Source of the DNA: Taenia hydatigena
Taxonomy: Eukaryota; Platyhelminthes; Cestoda; Cyclophyllidea; Taeniidae
DNA: 64,000 nt
NCBI GenBank assembly: GCA_036345935.2
Contig: JADWOT020000006.1
Location: 8,406,519 to 8,470,518 of the forward strand
Reading direction: 5' to 3'
Below the pieces are notes generated by a model, which had not been told where the DNA came from, did not search any database, and saw nothing but the letters and a program-made list of their open reading frames with translations. Both the position numbers and the translations under genes were made by a program. Below are positions 1 to 12,400 of this stretch, piece after piece; the first letter of the stretch is position 1; each line of letters begins with the position of its first letter.

Positions 1-361
1 AAAAGTAGTCCAAAAACCACTATCATTCTTTCTAGACGCGCCCACAAATCGAGGCACATGCGACATCACGAAGGGATCCCTATTTCGAAACCGAACAAAA
101 ATTGATTTACTTAATTTTAAAATTATTGCCATTATTACAACTCACGTTTGTGGCCTAACCAGGGTGCCTTTCTAATTTGTAATTTGTGAGCTTCGCTCGG
201 AGGTCCTAGCAGGAGTTTTGATCTAGTTTGGTTTCCTCCCGCTGATCCTTTTCCACGTGTGCGGTTGGAAAGCCGGGAATGTGTTGGTAGGTGCTGGAGA
301 GGTGATCAATGCCTTTCTGCCTGGAAAGGAGTTTTGTCGAGATAAGAAGAAGGGAACAATC
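1..361. other. Region 3' of EFCAB10, no further gene seen
   Basis: This stretch should hold the 3' untranslated region of the minus-strand EFCAB10 gene and then intergenic DNA. Reading both strands shows only short open frames without family resemblance or splice-site context. I see no canonical AATAAA on the minus strand here. Confidence 0.4.
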
Positions 362-936
362 TTACGCTTCAGCCAAAAAGACCTCCTTTGTGATAGCATT
401 CTCTCCAATTCCGCGAGGCATTATGTCGAACTCGGCGATACCCAATGTTTCCAGGCCATGTTTGTATTGCTCGTAAGTGATGTAGCCCCTCATATTTGGA
501 TCCAACATATAAAATATTGATTCGGCGTTTGCTAAGGTGAAGATAAATGGATTGTCGCCACGACCGTGTTGCGCTGCCTTTAATCGCTCCAAAACCGAGA
601 CCATATACTTGAATGGATTCTCTAGATAATGTTGCAGCGGGGAGGGCACTATTAGGTCATGAATTCACTACTAAGCATAGGGAGTCTTGACTTCATCATG
701 CAATGATGTTGGTGGTTATAAGTGGAGCCAGTCATATGATTAGAGTGGCGCGTGTGCAAGTAGACAGATAAGTGGGTTCTGGCGTTATAGGCTCACGGGG
801 TCTCCATTACTAAAGTGAACTTGCCTGGTCTGTTAAAAACAACTAAGCTGGTGAGGTTGTTTAACAATTCGGGGATGCGCTTTTCGCTCAGATACCTTTC
901 TGCCTCGATAAATTTCGGACAGTTCCTGTAATCCAT
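362..936 (-). CDS. EFCAB10: EFCAB10-like EF-hand domain protein, two exons, 123 aa
   Basis: The exons, in minus-strand order, are 936-825 and 621-362. They are joined by a GC-AG intron (donor ACCAG/GCAAGT, acceptor TATCTAG/AG), and the joint reads NRPENP in frame. Residues about 10-40 (AERYLSEKRIPELLNNL) form the RIIa/DPY-30-type dimerisation-docking helix pair of the EFCAB10 family. Residues about 76-100 carry a single EF-hand, DPNMRGYITYEQ. Its twelfth loop position is Gln rather than Glu, so calcium binding may be weak or lost. The length is close to vertebrate EFCAB10 as I remember it. The start is the first ATG in the reading frame; the frame opens further upstream only through a non-ATG codon. 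Family members are expressed in ciliated cells and are predicted to act in axonemal assemblies. The gene lies head-to-head with CEP83. No canonical AATAAA was seen downstream. The identification rests on remembered family sequence. Confidence 0.82.
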
Positions 937-1157
937 GTCGCTCCAGTTTACGAAATGCCATGACACCAACGACTTAAACAAAAAAGTTTGTTATTAGATT
1001 TGTCCAGGCGCGGTAGCTAAAATTGTGCTCATAAATATCAGCAGCACAAAGAGGTTGTGACTTACAAATTTATGGGTTACAATAAAAACTTAACGACCTT
1101 AGATTGTTTAATGTTATTGTCGTGTTTATTAGGTCAAGGCAAACATTTTCGCTCGTT
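937..1157. promoter_or_regulatory. Shared divergent promoter region EFCAB10 / CEP83
   Basis: The two inferred start codons, EFCAB10 at 936 (minus) and CEP83 at 1158 (plus), are 221 bp apart and point away from each other. Both 5' untranslated regions and the control elements of both genes should fall in this AT-rich segment unless remote 5' exons exist. I looked for an RFX X-box (GTNRCC, spacer, RGYAAC), the usual ciliary promoter element, and found no convincing copy. Confidence 0.5.
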
Positions 1158-4100
1158 ATGCGGTTTCCGATGCGACGTCGAGTTGTGTCGCAAAGTGATG
1201 CTTATTGTCGCAGAGAAATCGTATCAGATCATGACCTATGCTCTAAATCGCAGGATTTGCCTTCAAGCGAATTGGTTGAAACTTCGCAAATCCTATTAGA
1301 TGAGAGAACTAGCGCCAAGAGATTCCAACAGCTTTACTCTCATCTTAAGTTTGCACACACACAATTACAGGTAAATTATCTCTCCTAGAAAATTGCATGT
1401 TAACATAACGTAAACCTTTTAAAGCTAGAACATGGAAAAACGCTATTTCTACTGCAGATGGAGCTTAGTTCTTTTACTTTTTATTATTATCTAGCATGCA
1501 TCCGCCATTTAACCCATTTATTTACAAATAAGGAATCATATGCCGGGTTGGAGTTGCGGTATACTAATTCACTGCACGACTGGATAAATGAAAAGAAATT
1601 AATGAAGCTTGAATTGACTAGACTTTCTGCTGAGAAACGTGAACTTGAGCTACTATGCTTCGAACTTCAAAAGAGTGCACTCTCACCGGAGAGTCTTGAG
1701 CTTATAAAATGCGAGGTATGTTGCCGTAAGCTTGCTCTACTTATTGGTTAACGAATATATAACGCTGCCTTTATTTAAGGTTAAGAATGAATTCCAGAAG
1801 AAATCCCACGAAGAACTTACCAGAGCTACCGAAGAGATTGAGGCTGCGCAAACTGAATGTCTTAATGTTACGAAGGAGCTTGTAAGATTAAAGAGCGAAT
1901 ACGAGCAGCTTCGAGTGCACTCAAAAACTACTCAGGAAAGCGAAGTTTTTGTCCGAGACTTAGAGGTTCGATTTAACTTTTACTTTTGTTTCGTTTGTCC
2001 TTTGTTAGCAGCTACTTTTGGACGCCATAAACCTTCCTAAATATCTTTCCTCTAGATAGAACTCAAGGTGCTGAGCTGACTTATCAGCTGACTTAATCAT
2101 AGGACTCTTGGGGATGTTAAATGCTGGAACAGATCATAGATCTATTTTCGGGCACAAATTTTGTTTAAAACCTCCATTACTATGCTACATGTCAAATTTG
2201 AGTGGTACCCAAAACGGTTGAGTGTTTTTCAACGCAAAAAATTTATTGTTTGTTGCAGGCCAATTTCTTTCATAAAATAGGTTTTAAATTTTCAATGCTG
2301 TTTCGATTCCGCAAAAGCTTAAAACTATTTTTTAACATTATGCGTACACTTTCCAACTGAAAACTATAGCAATTACATACATCATTATAAGAGACCGGTG
2401 TTTACTACTTTTTACCGTATTGCGGATCTTTGATACTGAAAAAACCCACTCTCAATTAAATTTGTTAAATAGATTTTATTTGTTCTAAATTTAAGCGTAA
2501 GCATATAGCTGAGTCCCAGGAGGAAATCATAAATCGTCTCTCGTCCCTTATTGGATCTGATACCGAAACACTGGCTGCTCTGTATCGCGAAAACTCACAG
2601 ATTTGTACACAGTACCATCTCGTAGTTGGCGAAGCAGAGAAGTCAAAACGTCTTTATGATACACAGATGTAGGTTACTTCATATTGTTCCATTTACCGAC
2701 TTAGGAGTGAACTAAAGAATGAGCTGATTCACGCCATGGAAGGGCTAGCAGCAGCAAAGACGGACAGGGCAACTTTAGTGACAAAATGTGAATCCTTAAG
2801 TGAGGAGGTGAGTGTAATTCGGGAGAGTTTTGGAGTAACTTTGCTTTTTAGGTGGAATTGCTAGCTAGAAGTTTGGCTAGCGCCCATGCTGAATTGAAGG
2901 CCGCTCGTCAGCGTGTAGTCGACTGTGAGCGAGCAAGGTTGAGCTCGGAAAAGCATCTCGAGGGGCGGATTCATTGCTTAAGAACGGAGTTGAATAACTG
3001 CCGATTGGTAGCCCATAGAGAACGAGTGGAAATTGAGCGCCAGCGCGATCAATTGGCTTTCCAAGTCCAAGGCAAGTGTGGCTTATTTTATCATTTATAA
3101 AAACTTATTTAAAAATAAATTTTCGACTTTTAAACCTGGGTCTCATTTTTTGGTTTCTTAAACGTTTAAAGCGGCGTACTTTAAGCGGATATTTAATTGA
3201 GTAAACTAGAAATGTCTAGTAATGAGCCGCGTATTCACGGTTTTACTTCTCGATTTGTGGATGGGAATTTTTGCGAGGAAATTAATTTTATTTGTAGTCT
3301 AATCTCCCCTCTTTGACAGTATATTTACATGTTTTACTGGTTCTCACTTCTTGCAAATAAAATTTCATCCAGACGAACCTTGGTGCAATTGAATCAAACG
3401 AAGCAGTATTTTGATAAAACGACACGAATCATCGGCCTTATTGGGCTGAGTTGATACCGAAAATTGGCATCCAAAGCCGTGGAAATGTTTTACGCTACTA
3501 TGCCACAGAAGTTTCTGGTTTTGGAACTAATCACTCGGTAGATATGAACTGCCTTACCCGCCAAGATCTCCAGCATATGATTCGATACATGTTAGATGTA
3601 CATTGCTTTTGTACACATACGCTCAACGATTATAGCGTGTTGCCCCTGAATTAGGTGGTCGTTGTATTCAGTATTCTAAAATTAGAGTCGTATTATATGA
3701 GTGTTTTCCGTCCGTTTTCTTTTATAACATTCACGAATTTGAAATACATTATAGCGCGCCCCCTTTTAGATCTCACTAATCAAATGGCACTATCAATGGC
3801 CAAATTTGAAGAGGCTGAGGTATTGCATCAACAGCGCGAGCAGGAATTGGTACAACGGGAGTCAGATCTTCGAAAAACTATAGTTGATTCCACCGAGGAG
3901 TCCAGAAAACGCTCTGCGGAGATGCTTTGTCAGTTAGAATGCACGCAATCAAGGTTACGTGAATTAACGGCTCAGCACAAGGATATAACACAGGTTTTGG
4001 CTGAGGTAAGAACCTCAGCAATTAATGATACGGCTAAGTAGCAATCGCATAGGAGATTCGGCCACTCATCCACGTGGTTTAATTGTCAGTTAAACGAAGC

Positions 4101-5375
4101 TTTGGATATTCTTAAACCACACAACTTGTATTTAATATCTTACCTACCTATTCATCCATGTAAACTGAATATACGCAATGATGTGGCGTAATTTGATAAA
4201 TTATGCAGTGATAAAATAGGGACGCTTTGCCTTCCACTTCTTCAGGAAGATTAAACAAGGTAATTGCTTCCTGAAACATGTGGAGATTGATCTGTGGTGA
4301 GCTAATTACCCATCATTCTTCAAGTGCGTCCGTTTAATGTGTTTCGTGTCGCATTTGTGCCAACGTTTGCCCTGTGCATGGCACATGAGCTATGGCTGGT
4401 GTTATTATCCTAAAAACTGCGACTACTCAAAATGCCAGGTCAAATATGTACGGATATCCTCAGAATCTTGCCTCACTAATTTAGGTACTCAATGTTTTCT
4501 AAACTTTAGGCTACTTTGCTTCGTTTTATGCGGTTTTACCTCATGGATGTTAGGTAACTAGTCGTGAAGATAGCTGTACGATGTTATAATGAAGGCCACT
4601 TACCTAGGGAACGCAAAAACGAGTCAGTAGCCTCACAACAAAGAAGTGTGGCGCACATACATTTTTCATTTCCATGCCCTTATTGTTTCAGTCGGAAACA
4701 CTAAAGTCTGAAACCCAGAAAAAGCTTTCTTTAAGTGAGGCACAAAACTCCGCGTTGAAAGATGAACTGGCGATGGTTAGGCACGAACTTAGAGCCCGGC
4801 GAAACCAAATCCAAAGTTTAGAATGCACACTAAAAGAAGTCACTTCCGCAGATGATCAGCTTCCCGAAAAGGTAAAGTGTTAATTGGAAGTCAACCATGA
4901 AACCGAAGGATGACGGTGATGGAGACGTCCATTCCGGTGAAATAACAAGTATTAGAGAGGCATACCTGAGGTTATTGAAAAAATCCAAGGCAGTACGTAA
5001 GCCGTCAAATAATTCCCATTTTACTGCCAATTGCTTACCCGTTTTGTTTGGGTTTTATGCAGCAAAGGATGAAATTGACTGAAAAGATTAGCCAACTTAG
5101 TACGGAACTCATTTCAAAGAGCTATGAAACCGAACGACATCGCCAAGAAAATGAAAAACTGCGGTGAGTTTTAAATGTAACAGGAATAAATGTTTACCAC
5201 TTGGAGGAAATTGAACCAGTTATTGCACTGTGTTTTCTTAAAAAGAGATTGCGTGCCGCAAGCGGAATACGAGCGAGTAAAGTCTCAGCTGGAGGAATTT
5301 CAACGACGAAAAGAAAGCTATTGGCTTCTTCTGCGTCAAGCAAACCAAATTCTACCAGGAGGTCACTCAGATTAG
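1158..5375 (+). CDS. CEP83: CEP83-like centriolar distal appendage coiled-coil protein, 11 exons, about 602 aa
   Basis: Exons: 1158-1370, 1533-1715, 1780-1965, 2496-2668, 2705-2807, 2852-3071, 3770-4005, 4692-4871, 4909-4992, 5063-5163 and 5246-5375. Every junction keeps frame. The intron at 3072-3769 uses a GC donor (CCAAG/GCAAGT); the others are GT-AG and as short as 36 nt. The protein is coiled coil nearly throughout. It aligns end to end with human CEP83 (about 700 aa) from memory: ILLDERTSAKRF against MLIDERLR, SPESLELIK against TPQKLELLR, and near the end CVPQAEYERVKSQLEEFQRR against [20 protein letters not shown]. CEP83 sits at the base of the distal appendages of the mother centriole and is needed for membrane docking and ciliogenesis. 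Two junctions are weaker: the donor at 1966 (GTTCGA) and the acceptor at 4908, which lacks a pyrimidine tract. The start at 1158 is the first ATG of the open exon. Confidence 0.85.
3072..3769 (+). other. GC-AG intron in CEP83
   Basis: The donor reads CCAAG/GCAAGT and the acceptor CCCCTTTTAG/AT. Exon 6 ends in phase 1 and the next exon supplies two bases, giving Gln-Asp-Leu-Thr at the joint. No GT donor nearby keeps both phase and the coiled-coil register. Confidence 0.7.
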
Positions 5376-6088
5376 GTGCGTGATTCTGTGTTTAACACTG
5401 CATTTTCCGAACAAACTATGGGAATACGATCTCCATCAATGACAATGTTGTTTTAAAATTCCATTGGAGCCAATGGGCGAGCAATGCGTCAAAAGTGTGG
5501 TGAACTTAAGCGTCCTAGACACTGCTTAAATGTAAAAACTAATACTAATCCGTAGCACAAAACAAGTCACAATGTGAGAGTATTCCATTACTTTCCTAAG
5601 GTTCTAAAATGGCGTTGAAACACCGATGACTTGTACCTAGACGGTGTCGCGGTGTCCACGGTGTTCACGTGATTAATGAGTCTTAGGCAGACAACCCACT
5701 AAAACTCGTAATAGGCCGTAAACTCATGCGTTAAATGGCCGGATACGCAAAGATACGGGAAATTTGACACATTATGCTTAGTAAGTGGGGGGCGGTAAAC
5801 GCCATCTATTTCTTTGGAGAAATTGATCAGATAGTTTTTAAAATGCTTCTACTCAAGGCTCAAGTAGAGATATTTGCAAAATCGGGGACTTACCATAGGA
5901 CAACTTGATATATTGTAATACACGCCTATTATTGCGGTGTTAAATACGTAGAGTTTTTTAAAAAAATAAAATCTAAAATGATTTTGAAATGCGAGTAAGA
6001 GATTGCCTAATTTAAAATAATCTGCATAAACAAATTGCGAAAGTTTTGTTAATTCGGTATAAATAAATGGTCGCACGCTGATTGGATA
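5376..6088. other. Intergenic, CEP83 3' flank
   Basis: After the CEP83 stop there is about 700 bp of AT-rich sequence holding the CEP83 3' untranslated region. No open frame here has coding-like composition or family resemblance. Confidence 0.4.
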
Positions 6089-6310
6089 TTAAGAAGCTAC
6101 AAGGTGAATGTACGCTGGCTTTTTTGTGCTAGTTGATGGTGGTGTCGATATTTGCGGAGCTAGTGAACGGCGAAGAATTTTGCAGTCTTGTGTAGATACG
6201 GCTCTTGACACAGTCTTTAGGGGAGACATCAACGTGTTATAGATTTTATTTTTGAACAAATCCACATGCTTAGTTTGGGCACCAATTCCCACTCTATCCA
6301 TTGCTTTCAT
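6089..6310 (-). CDS. Possible small protein, 73 aa, unrecognised
   Basis: An ATG-initiated minus-strand frame (ATG at 6310-6308) begins MKAMDRVGIGAQTK and ends in a Ser/Thr/Pro-rich tail KPAYIHLVAS. Base use is less AT-rich than the flanks. The frame is open further upstream, and there is a plausible acceptor (GTTTTTAG) about 25 nt before the ATG, so this could also be the last exon of something larger. It would lie head-to-head with ODR4, 100 bp between start codons. I do not recognise the sequence, and a chance open frame is a real alternative. Confidence 0.28.
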   Translation of the reverse strand: MKAMDRVGIGAQTKHVDLFKNKIYNTLMSPLKTVSRAVSTQDCKILRRSLAPQISTPPSTSTKKPAYIHLVAS

Positions 6311-6410
6311 AGCTGAGAATTGCTTCACTAAAAACAAGTTGAATTGAATCTTGGTTTGTTCACTCCAGTGGTAGTAAACTGTACTTTACTATTTCATTTT
6401 CAGTCTTACG

Positions 6411-9400
6411 ATGATAAAAACCTTGTCAATTGAGCAAAAGTTCTACGATCGATGTCTTTCTCAGAGGTCTACCAATTATGGCCTGATAGTTAGTGGGGTG
6501 AGCTCATCCCTATTATCTAAGTTGGTATATTCTAGTCTGCCAAGGAGGATGAGTGCGTTTTCCTCCTTCTTGAGTCCACTGAAAAAGATCTCACGAATAT
6601 AGAAAGCATTAACACGTCGGAATTGAAGCTTGATTGCCAGAAAATTTGTCGTATGCTTCCCGCTGGTCCAAGGGTATCCGGCGTCTACTATTGTGGACCT
6701 CTTAGTTTTAATCAATCAAGTGCACGAATTAGGGAGGTACAAATCCTTTATACTGAAATTTTACCTTTATACATAGGTCTTGCATGTTATTTACTTGGCG
6801 GAAAAGCATTCACTCACGGACAAGTTTGTCTCCTTAGCTGATCATGATAAGATTTTTCTTCAAGTAGATCCTCTTACAAAGCGGTACGTTCGTAGTGCGT
6901 TCAAATATAAGCCCACTGTCCTTTAGCTTCATTGCCAAAGCGATTGGCTTTGGTCATCCAAAGGACTTTTTGCGGCCTGTTGATGTGAAAGTTCGACAGG
7001 TGATAGATCGGTGGCGAGCCATCAAGACTCATATTAATCTGACACTGGAGACGTACCTTCCAGCCGAGCGACAGAAGGAAAAAATTCTTCAGGAACTGGA
7101 GGGAGCTGCGACGCCTTTCTTGGAGGCCATTACCAGCAGGACTCGACTTCTTGTTGATGGCGACTTGAGGGATGACTTGGATCTCCTCTTTCAAAAGAAA
7201 TCTATTGCTAAAACTGCTCGTCATTCCAAGCGTCATAGAGGGACAAAAACGGAGTTGCAGAGTTTTTCAGAGGAGGCGGTGCGGAATCTTTCAAATACTT
7301 GGGATCCCTCTAACTTTACATTATTCGGACCTGATGTGAGTTACATTTGTTTTTACGCTGTTCACTTTCTGCTGTAAAATCATCAGTACTTCTCGGCATC
7401 AAATTAAGCTCTTCCGCGATTGGTTTGATCTTGCTCATCATATCGTGGACATTCCAGTGCACTGAAACAAAGCCGATTGCTTTGATGTGCAGTTGTCACC
7501 AAATGGCGAATGCATACCAATACTGTTACGATCGTTTCTACAGTCTCATGTCACATTTTTGATAATAAATTTTAAGATTGTAGGCAACTTCATTTTTGAT
7601 AGCATAGCAGTCTATTATATTTGCTCGCATATCAAGATGTTATGCTGTTTTTCGAGAATTTGTTAGGAAAGTAATTTAAAGTGAACCATTTATTATAGAA
7701 TCACATCTTGAGTATCACTGTTTGTGGTTTACCATGCATTTGCTGAACTCCAAATCTATGCCGAATGCAATTACCAAATTAACGAGTGCTTGGAAAAAGT
7801 ATTCTTTGCTTTCTTGAATCACCAAGTAATCGTTCTTATTTGTTGTTCGGTAGTGGTATTTGATTAAATCGCTATCATACCGATTTTATTTTAACCAAGA
7901 GTGGCACAGCTTCCATACGGCGCGTCTAGGACAGTGATGTTAAATGAACACGCTTTTTGTCTAAGAATGCAAATTCAATATATCAAGCGTCTTTTTATGA
8001 ATCGGGTCATAGGTAATTTTTGCACATGCACACTGACAATCCTCATCAAAACACACTATTTTAATGCAAATATGAAGCGGTATTGTAAAAATTGTTTCGT
8101 CTCTTTCAATAGTTCCTCTCGTGGAAGCGAACCAACTCCTCCTCATCGATTGACTCGGGACACTGCTCGGACGCTTTCGCCATGCCCATAGACAGCCCAC
8201 TGCGAGCAGAGGGTGACAAGAACCTCACCATCCACGGACGGATTCCTGGCCTCGCCTTCCTCCCCGTCGATGGTACCACTGTCGTCGATGCTCTCAAGGT
8301 AGCCTTCACCCTATTCCCATGTATCGGTACACTTTTTAACCTCTTTGCATGGCTCAGACACCGACCCTCTTGCTAAAATTAAAAATTTTGGTGACTTGGA
8401 AACAATTTACCAGATGCTCGGGATCTTTCCGCCAATCTTCAATGTAACAGACATTTTATTACACTCACATGGATTTCGTCTTTCTTTCCTTCCTTAATAC
8501 GGATTTTTTCGAAGTGTTCAAGAAAAAATTTAAGGTGAATGCAAACAGATTATGTTTGATACAGGTTGGAAATGTTTCTGAAAGTGTTAAATTGACTCGA
8601 ATTTGTGGAAGTTTGGTGGGTTTTTCGACCTTTTTCGATGACCTCATCTTTAATTCTTCTGCATCTTGGGTAACAAATTATTTTCGCTTATCTGATTTGT
8701 TATATGTGTTTCCAGGCCTTTCAGCGGGATCTAACACACAGCATTCTGGTGCGCCTGGAACTCCTCACCGAAGAATTGCAGATAAGCAGCGGTGAAGTGG
8801 AATGTAAGGCAATTTTCTCCCCAAGCATTTTATGCTATCGTTTTAAATAAGTAAATTTTTTCCGTGAATTTCGCGGTCTCATGGGTGGCAAAGGTAGTAA
8901 CTATTAGAGTTTAATACGCTATATTGTGAAAGCCACTTGAAAATTTTGCAGAAATCACAAGTGATAGCTATTTTTCACTCTCACTTTCGCATGCTTCAAC
9001 TTTGTTCCTATAATAATTGCTGAAAGTGGGTTTGAAGTCATGCCTTTTTAAAAATGGTGCATATCGAGCGTAAAAACAACTCGTCTTATATTTCTATGAT
9101 ATCAACCTAAATGTCCAAACTCCCATCAATTCAGACGAAATTCTCTTCGGAGATTATCCAATTTATAGTGTTTTTTCGTTTGGTATTTTTCGAATCACTT
9201 TGTGGCATCACTCATGGCCTTGTTTATAACTCAGAGATTATGTACTTACGTTATCAAGATCTGTAGACTTTTCTAAAAACAACCACATCATGCCGACTTC
9301 TTGCTCCTAAATGGCTGCAAAATTGGTGATGAAAATTAAATTGAACCACCAAATCATACACAGAAAAGTTTTCAAAGTCCAACACCTATTGGGAGATCGA

Positions 9401-12400
9401 TTTCTCCCTCGCATACCGCGAGAATATCTGCCTACTGTGCTTGTGCGGTTGAGGAAAAGTAATTGGTTCTTCCTGTTGGAAGTACCGTACACTTTATGTG
9501 TCCCTTTTCGCCTCATCTCTTCGGTGTTAGTGTTCCACTAAGTGGGGAGGTGATACATGCTTTCGTTGCCATTGTGAGGTCTTCCATTTCCCATCTTTTT
9601 TGTTAAAGCTTACAATAATTGTTCTCCAAACCTTTTTCTACTGCGTGTATGGCCAAAGGGTTTTTTATTTTAAACTTGGCTATGCATAAGATTTACGAAT
9701 CATTTTTGCGCAGCCATCGGTCATGAAAGTTTTCGTATTAGTACCTTGGGAAAAGCTCTACATATGTTTTTTGTCTTTAAAATGAACTGGATTCCATCCG
9801 ATACATTTTGCCCCCAGAATTGATGAACATGCTGTATTGATACACGACCTTCCTTCCATTCCTCGGAGTAACTAGGTCGCTAAATATCTGGCATTATTAA
9901 GTGAACGACGATGCAATTTGCGAAACCTGCCACAAACTATAGAGTGTGATGCGGGGAATTGCCGTTTAATAGTGAGCTATTAAAGTTGAAATGTATTCAA
10001 CGTTTATTGCTAACAAAATTGGTTTTTTGGGCTGCTGATGACCTTTTAACAACGGTGCTCTTCGAAAGGTTACTAGCTATCTGCAATGTAAACTACGCGT
10101 TTTAATCACCTATAGGGGAGGCCACAAAAATTTGCGAGTCAATGCTTTTACCAGCGTCCTCCAATGTTTTCGTGTCCATTCTTGCCAAGCCGAGACGCGG
10201 TCTCTGTTTTCACGCCGCTACGATGTGCCTTCTGCTTCTGCCGCACACATACATGCACGTTACCGATGAAAACACTTACTCTGCCGTTTGCTCGGTCCCT
10301 GTCCGTCGTAATATGCCATACCAGAGAGGCGGGTGCTTTGACCGAAATTTCTCACTTTTTTCGTGTTAAAAGGTACTTCATGGTCATTTAAAAGTTAAGG
10401 ACACCTTGACATTTTGTTGCCACAGCAACTGCTTTTAGACTTGAAAACTGCGTTCCCATTGTTGTTGTTTGAAATTGCGCGTTCGTTCATTTGAATTAGA
10501 CGAGATCTCTATCGTTTCGTATGTACGTGGATTAGAACAGATTTGTTTTGTAAATGAAAAGGTACCGAGGCATGCACCATTTTGAAGTGTTGGGAAATTG
10601 TATCTTGTAAATGTCAACTGACATCTGAGATTAAAATAAAATGTTGACGAGTGGCTAGTTCAGACTTTAGCTGAAAGCTTTTCCTTTCAACATTTATTTT
10701 GCAATGGATCAAGCTCGGATTTCGTATGGTACGAAGCCTCTGCATGAGCATTGGCTGCCATGTCAATGGTCAAATGCGTAATTTGAACGTCAGGAACTAT
10801 AGGCTGAGCTCTATTAAAGCACATTTGAACGCCAATTAAAGAAATTGTAAAGGCATTTCTTATTAGGTGTCATTTTTATTACGAATTATTGATCAACTGG
10901 TCTCCATTAAAGGTACCATTTGTTGACTTTGACGTGATTCGCCCCCTTCGTCGGAGCTAAAAAAGAACTAGTAATTTGTTTTTTTTAGCATTCTTGTTGG
11001 GTGGTATCTTCACGTGCGCATACACATATGTTTAAGTTATGATGCCAAATGGTGTCTTACATGATAGACACAATTCTTGTGTGTGGTTTTTGTGCCATAA
11101 TTTCGCGGTCTCGGGTACTGAAGATCTATCACTAGGGCGCTGAGATGACGATGCAGTCGTATTTTTACTTACTAAACTTGACCTCTCATAGCATCAGCGC
11201 CATTGATACCAAACTGCGATCTAGGCTTGGTTAAAATGCCTCTCGAGTTACCATTTTTAGTAAGGAAAAGGAGTATAATTTCCCAGCTTAGTTTCTTACG
11301 TCATTTTATTGCGTCACCGTTTTCGCCACAGTTCTGGTTGCAGTTTTATGCTTAAGGCGGTGGGGACGCCTCCTCTTACTGCAGCAAATTCTCCATACAT
11401 CTCGCATCAGTTTTTACACCTCCAAACCAAATACTGCGGAAGCAGTGATGGCTATATTGCAACACATTAACTCAATATTAAGGCGTTGGTTTTCCAAGTT
11501 TGTCACTTTTTGTGGTGGCACTTTTCCTCCCTGTTCGCAACTTCATAATGGATATGTGAGGTGATTGCTTCAGCACTAGATTTGATGTGGCTCAAATTTG
11601 CATAGTGAACAGGAATCGAAAGATGAATCTAAATTGTCCCATCTGTTTATTGCCACCAATACTTCCCTCGTTGATTGCTATATTTTGATGATTATCAGCA
11701 CTGAATTAGTGTAGTCCGCCCGTCTCCCGAGTTTTCCCAATATACTTCCCAGGGAACAGTGTTACTTCGAGTTAGATTATTTCGTTGTACTAAGACTAGT
11801 TGAATTCCGGCTTCAGTTACAGTGCTTGGGTAAGGGGCCGACGACCGATCTCAGCGTTGAGTTACCTTCTCAACCATCGGTCAATTCGTATGTCTAACCC
11901 GCTCGTATGTAGGGATAAAGATAATCTTCATGTAACCATACACATCCATTGTCATTCCACTTGACGTTTGCATCTAAAGCGACTGTTGCCCTTTTATTGG
12001 CCGCATAGGTGGCCGCATCCTTCTGCCTTCACGAGTGTTAGTACGTATTCCTGCATGTCCGGCGTGTCCTCTGTCGGACTACAAGTTCGTTTCTGAGACT
12101 CCTAACGATGTGGTGCGTCGGGTGGCGCTCTTCTGTCGTCCTCTCGGGAGCGCCACGCCACCCGCCTTTTTGCGCGCTAGCGGCGGCATCGGCAGCGGGG
12201 ATCGTCTTTCCACTGCCGACAGTGGCGAGTGCTCCTCCGACTCAGAGTTCAATGCCACTGAGGTCGATGCTGAGGATGACGGAGTGGAGACCGAGGAAGT
12301 GGTTATTGCTCTGGACAACGCCGACCAGATGGACAGAGACGACAGTGAACCTGCCTTCGACGTCGCCTGTTTGGACACCGAACTAGAACAGACTTTTGAT

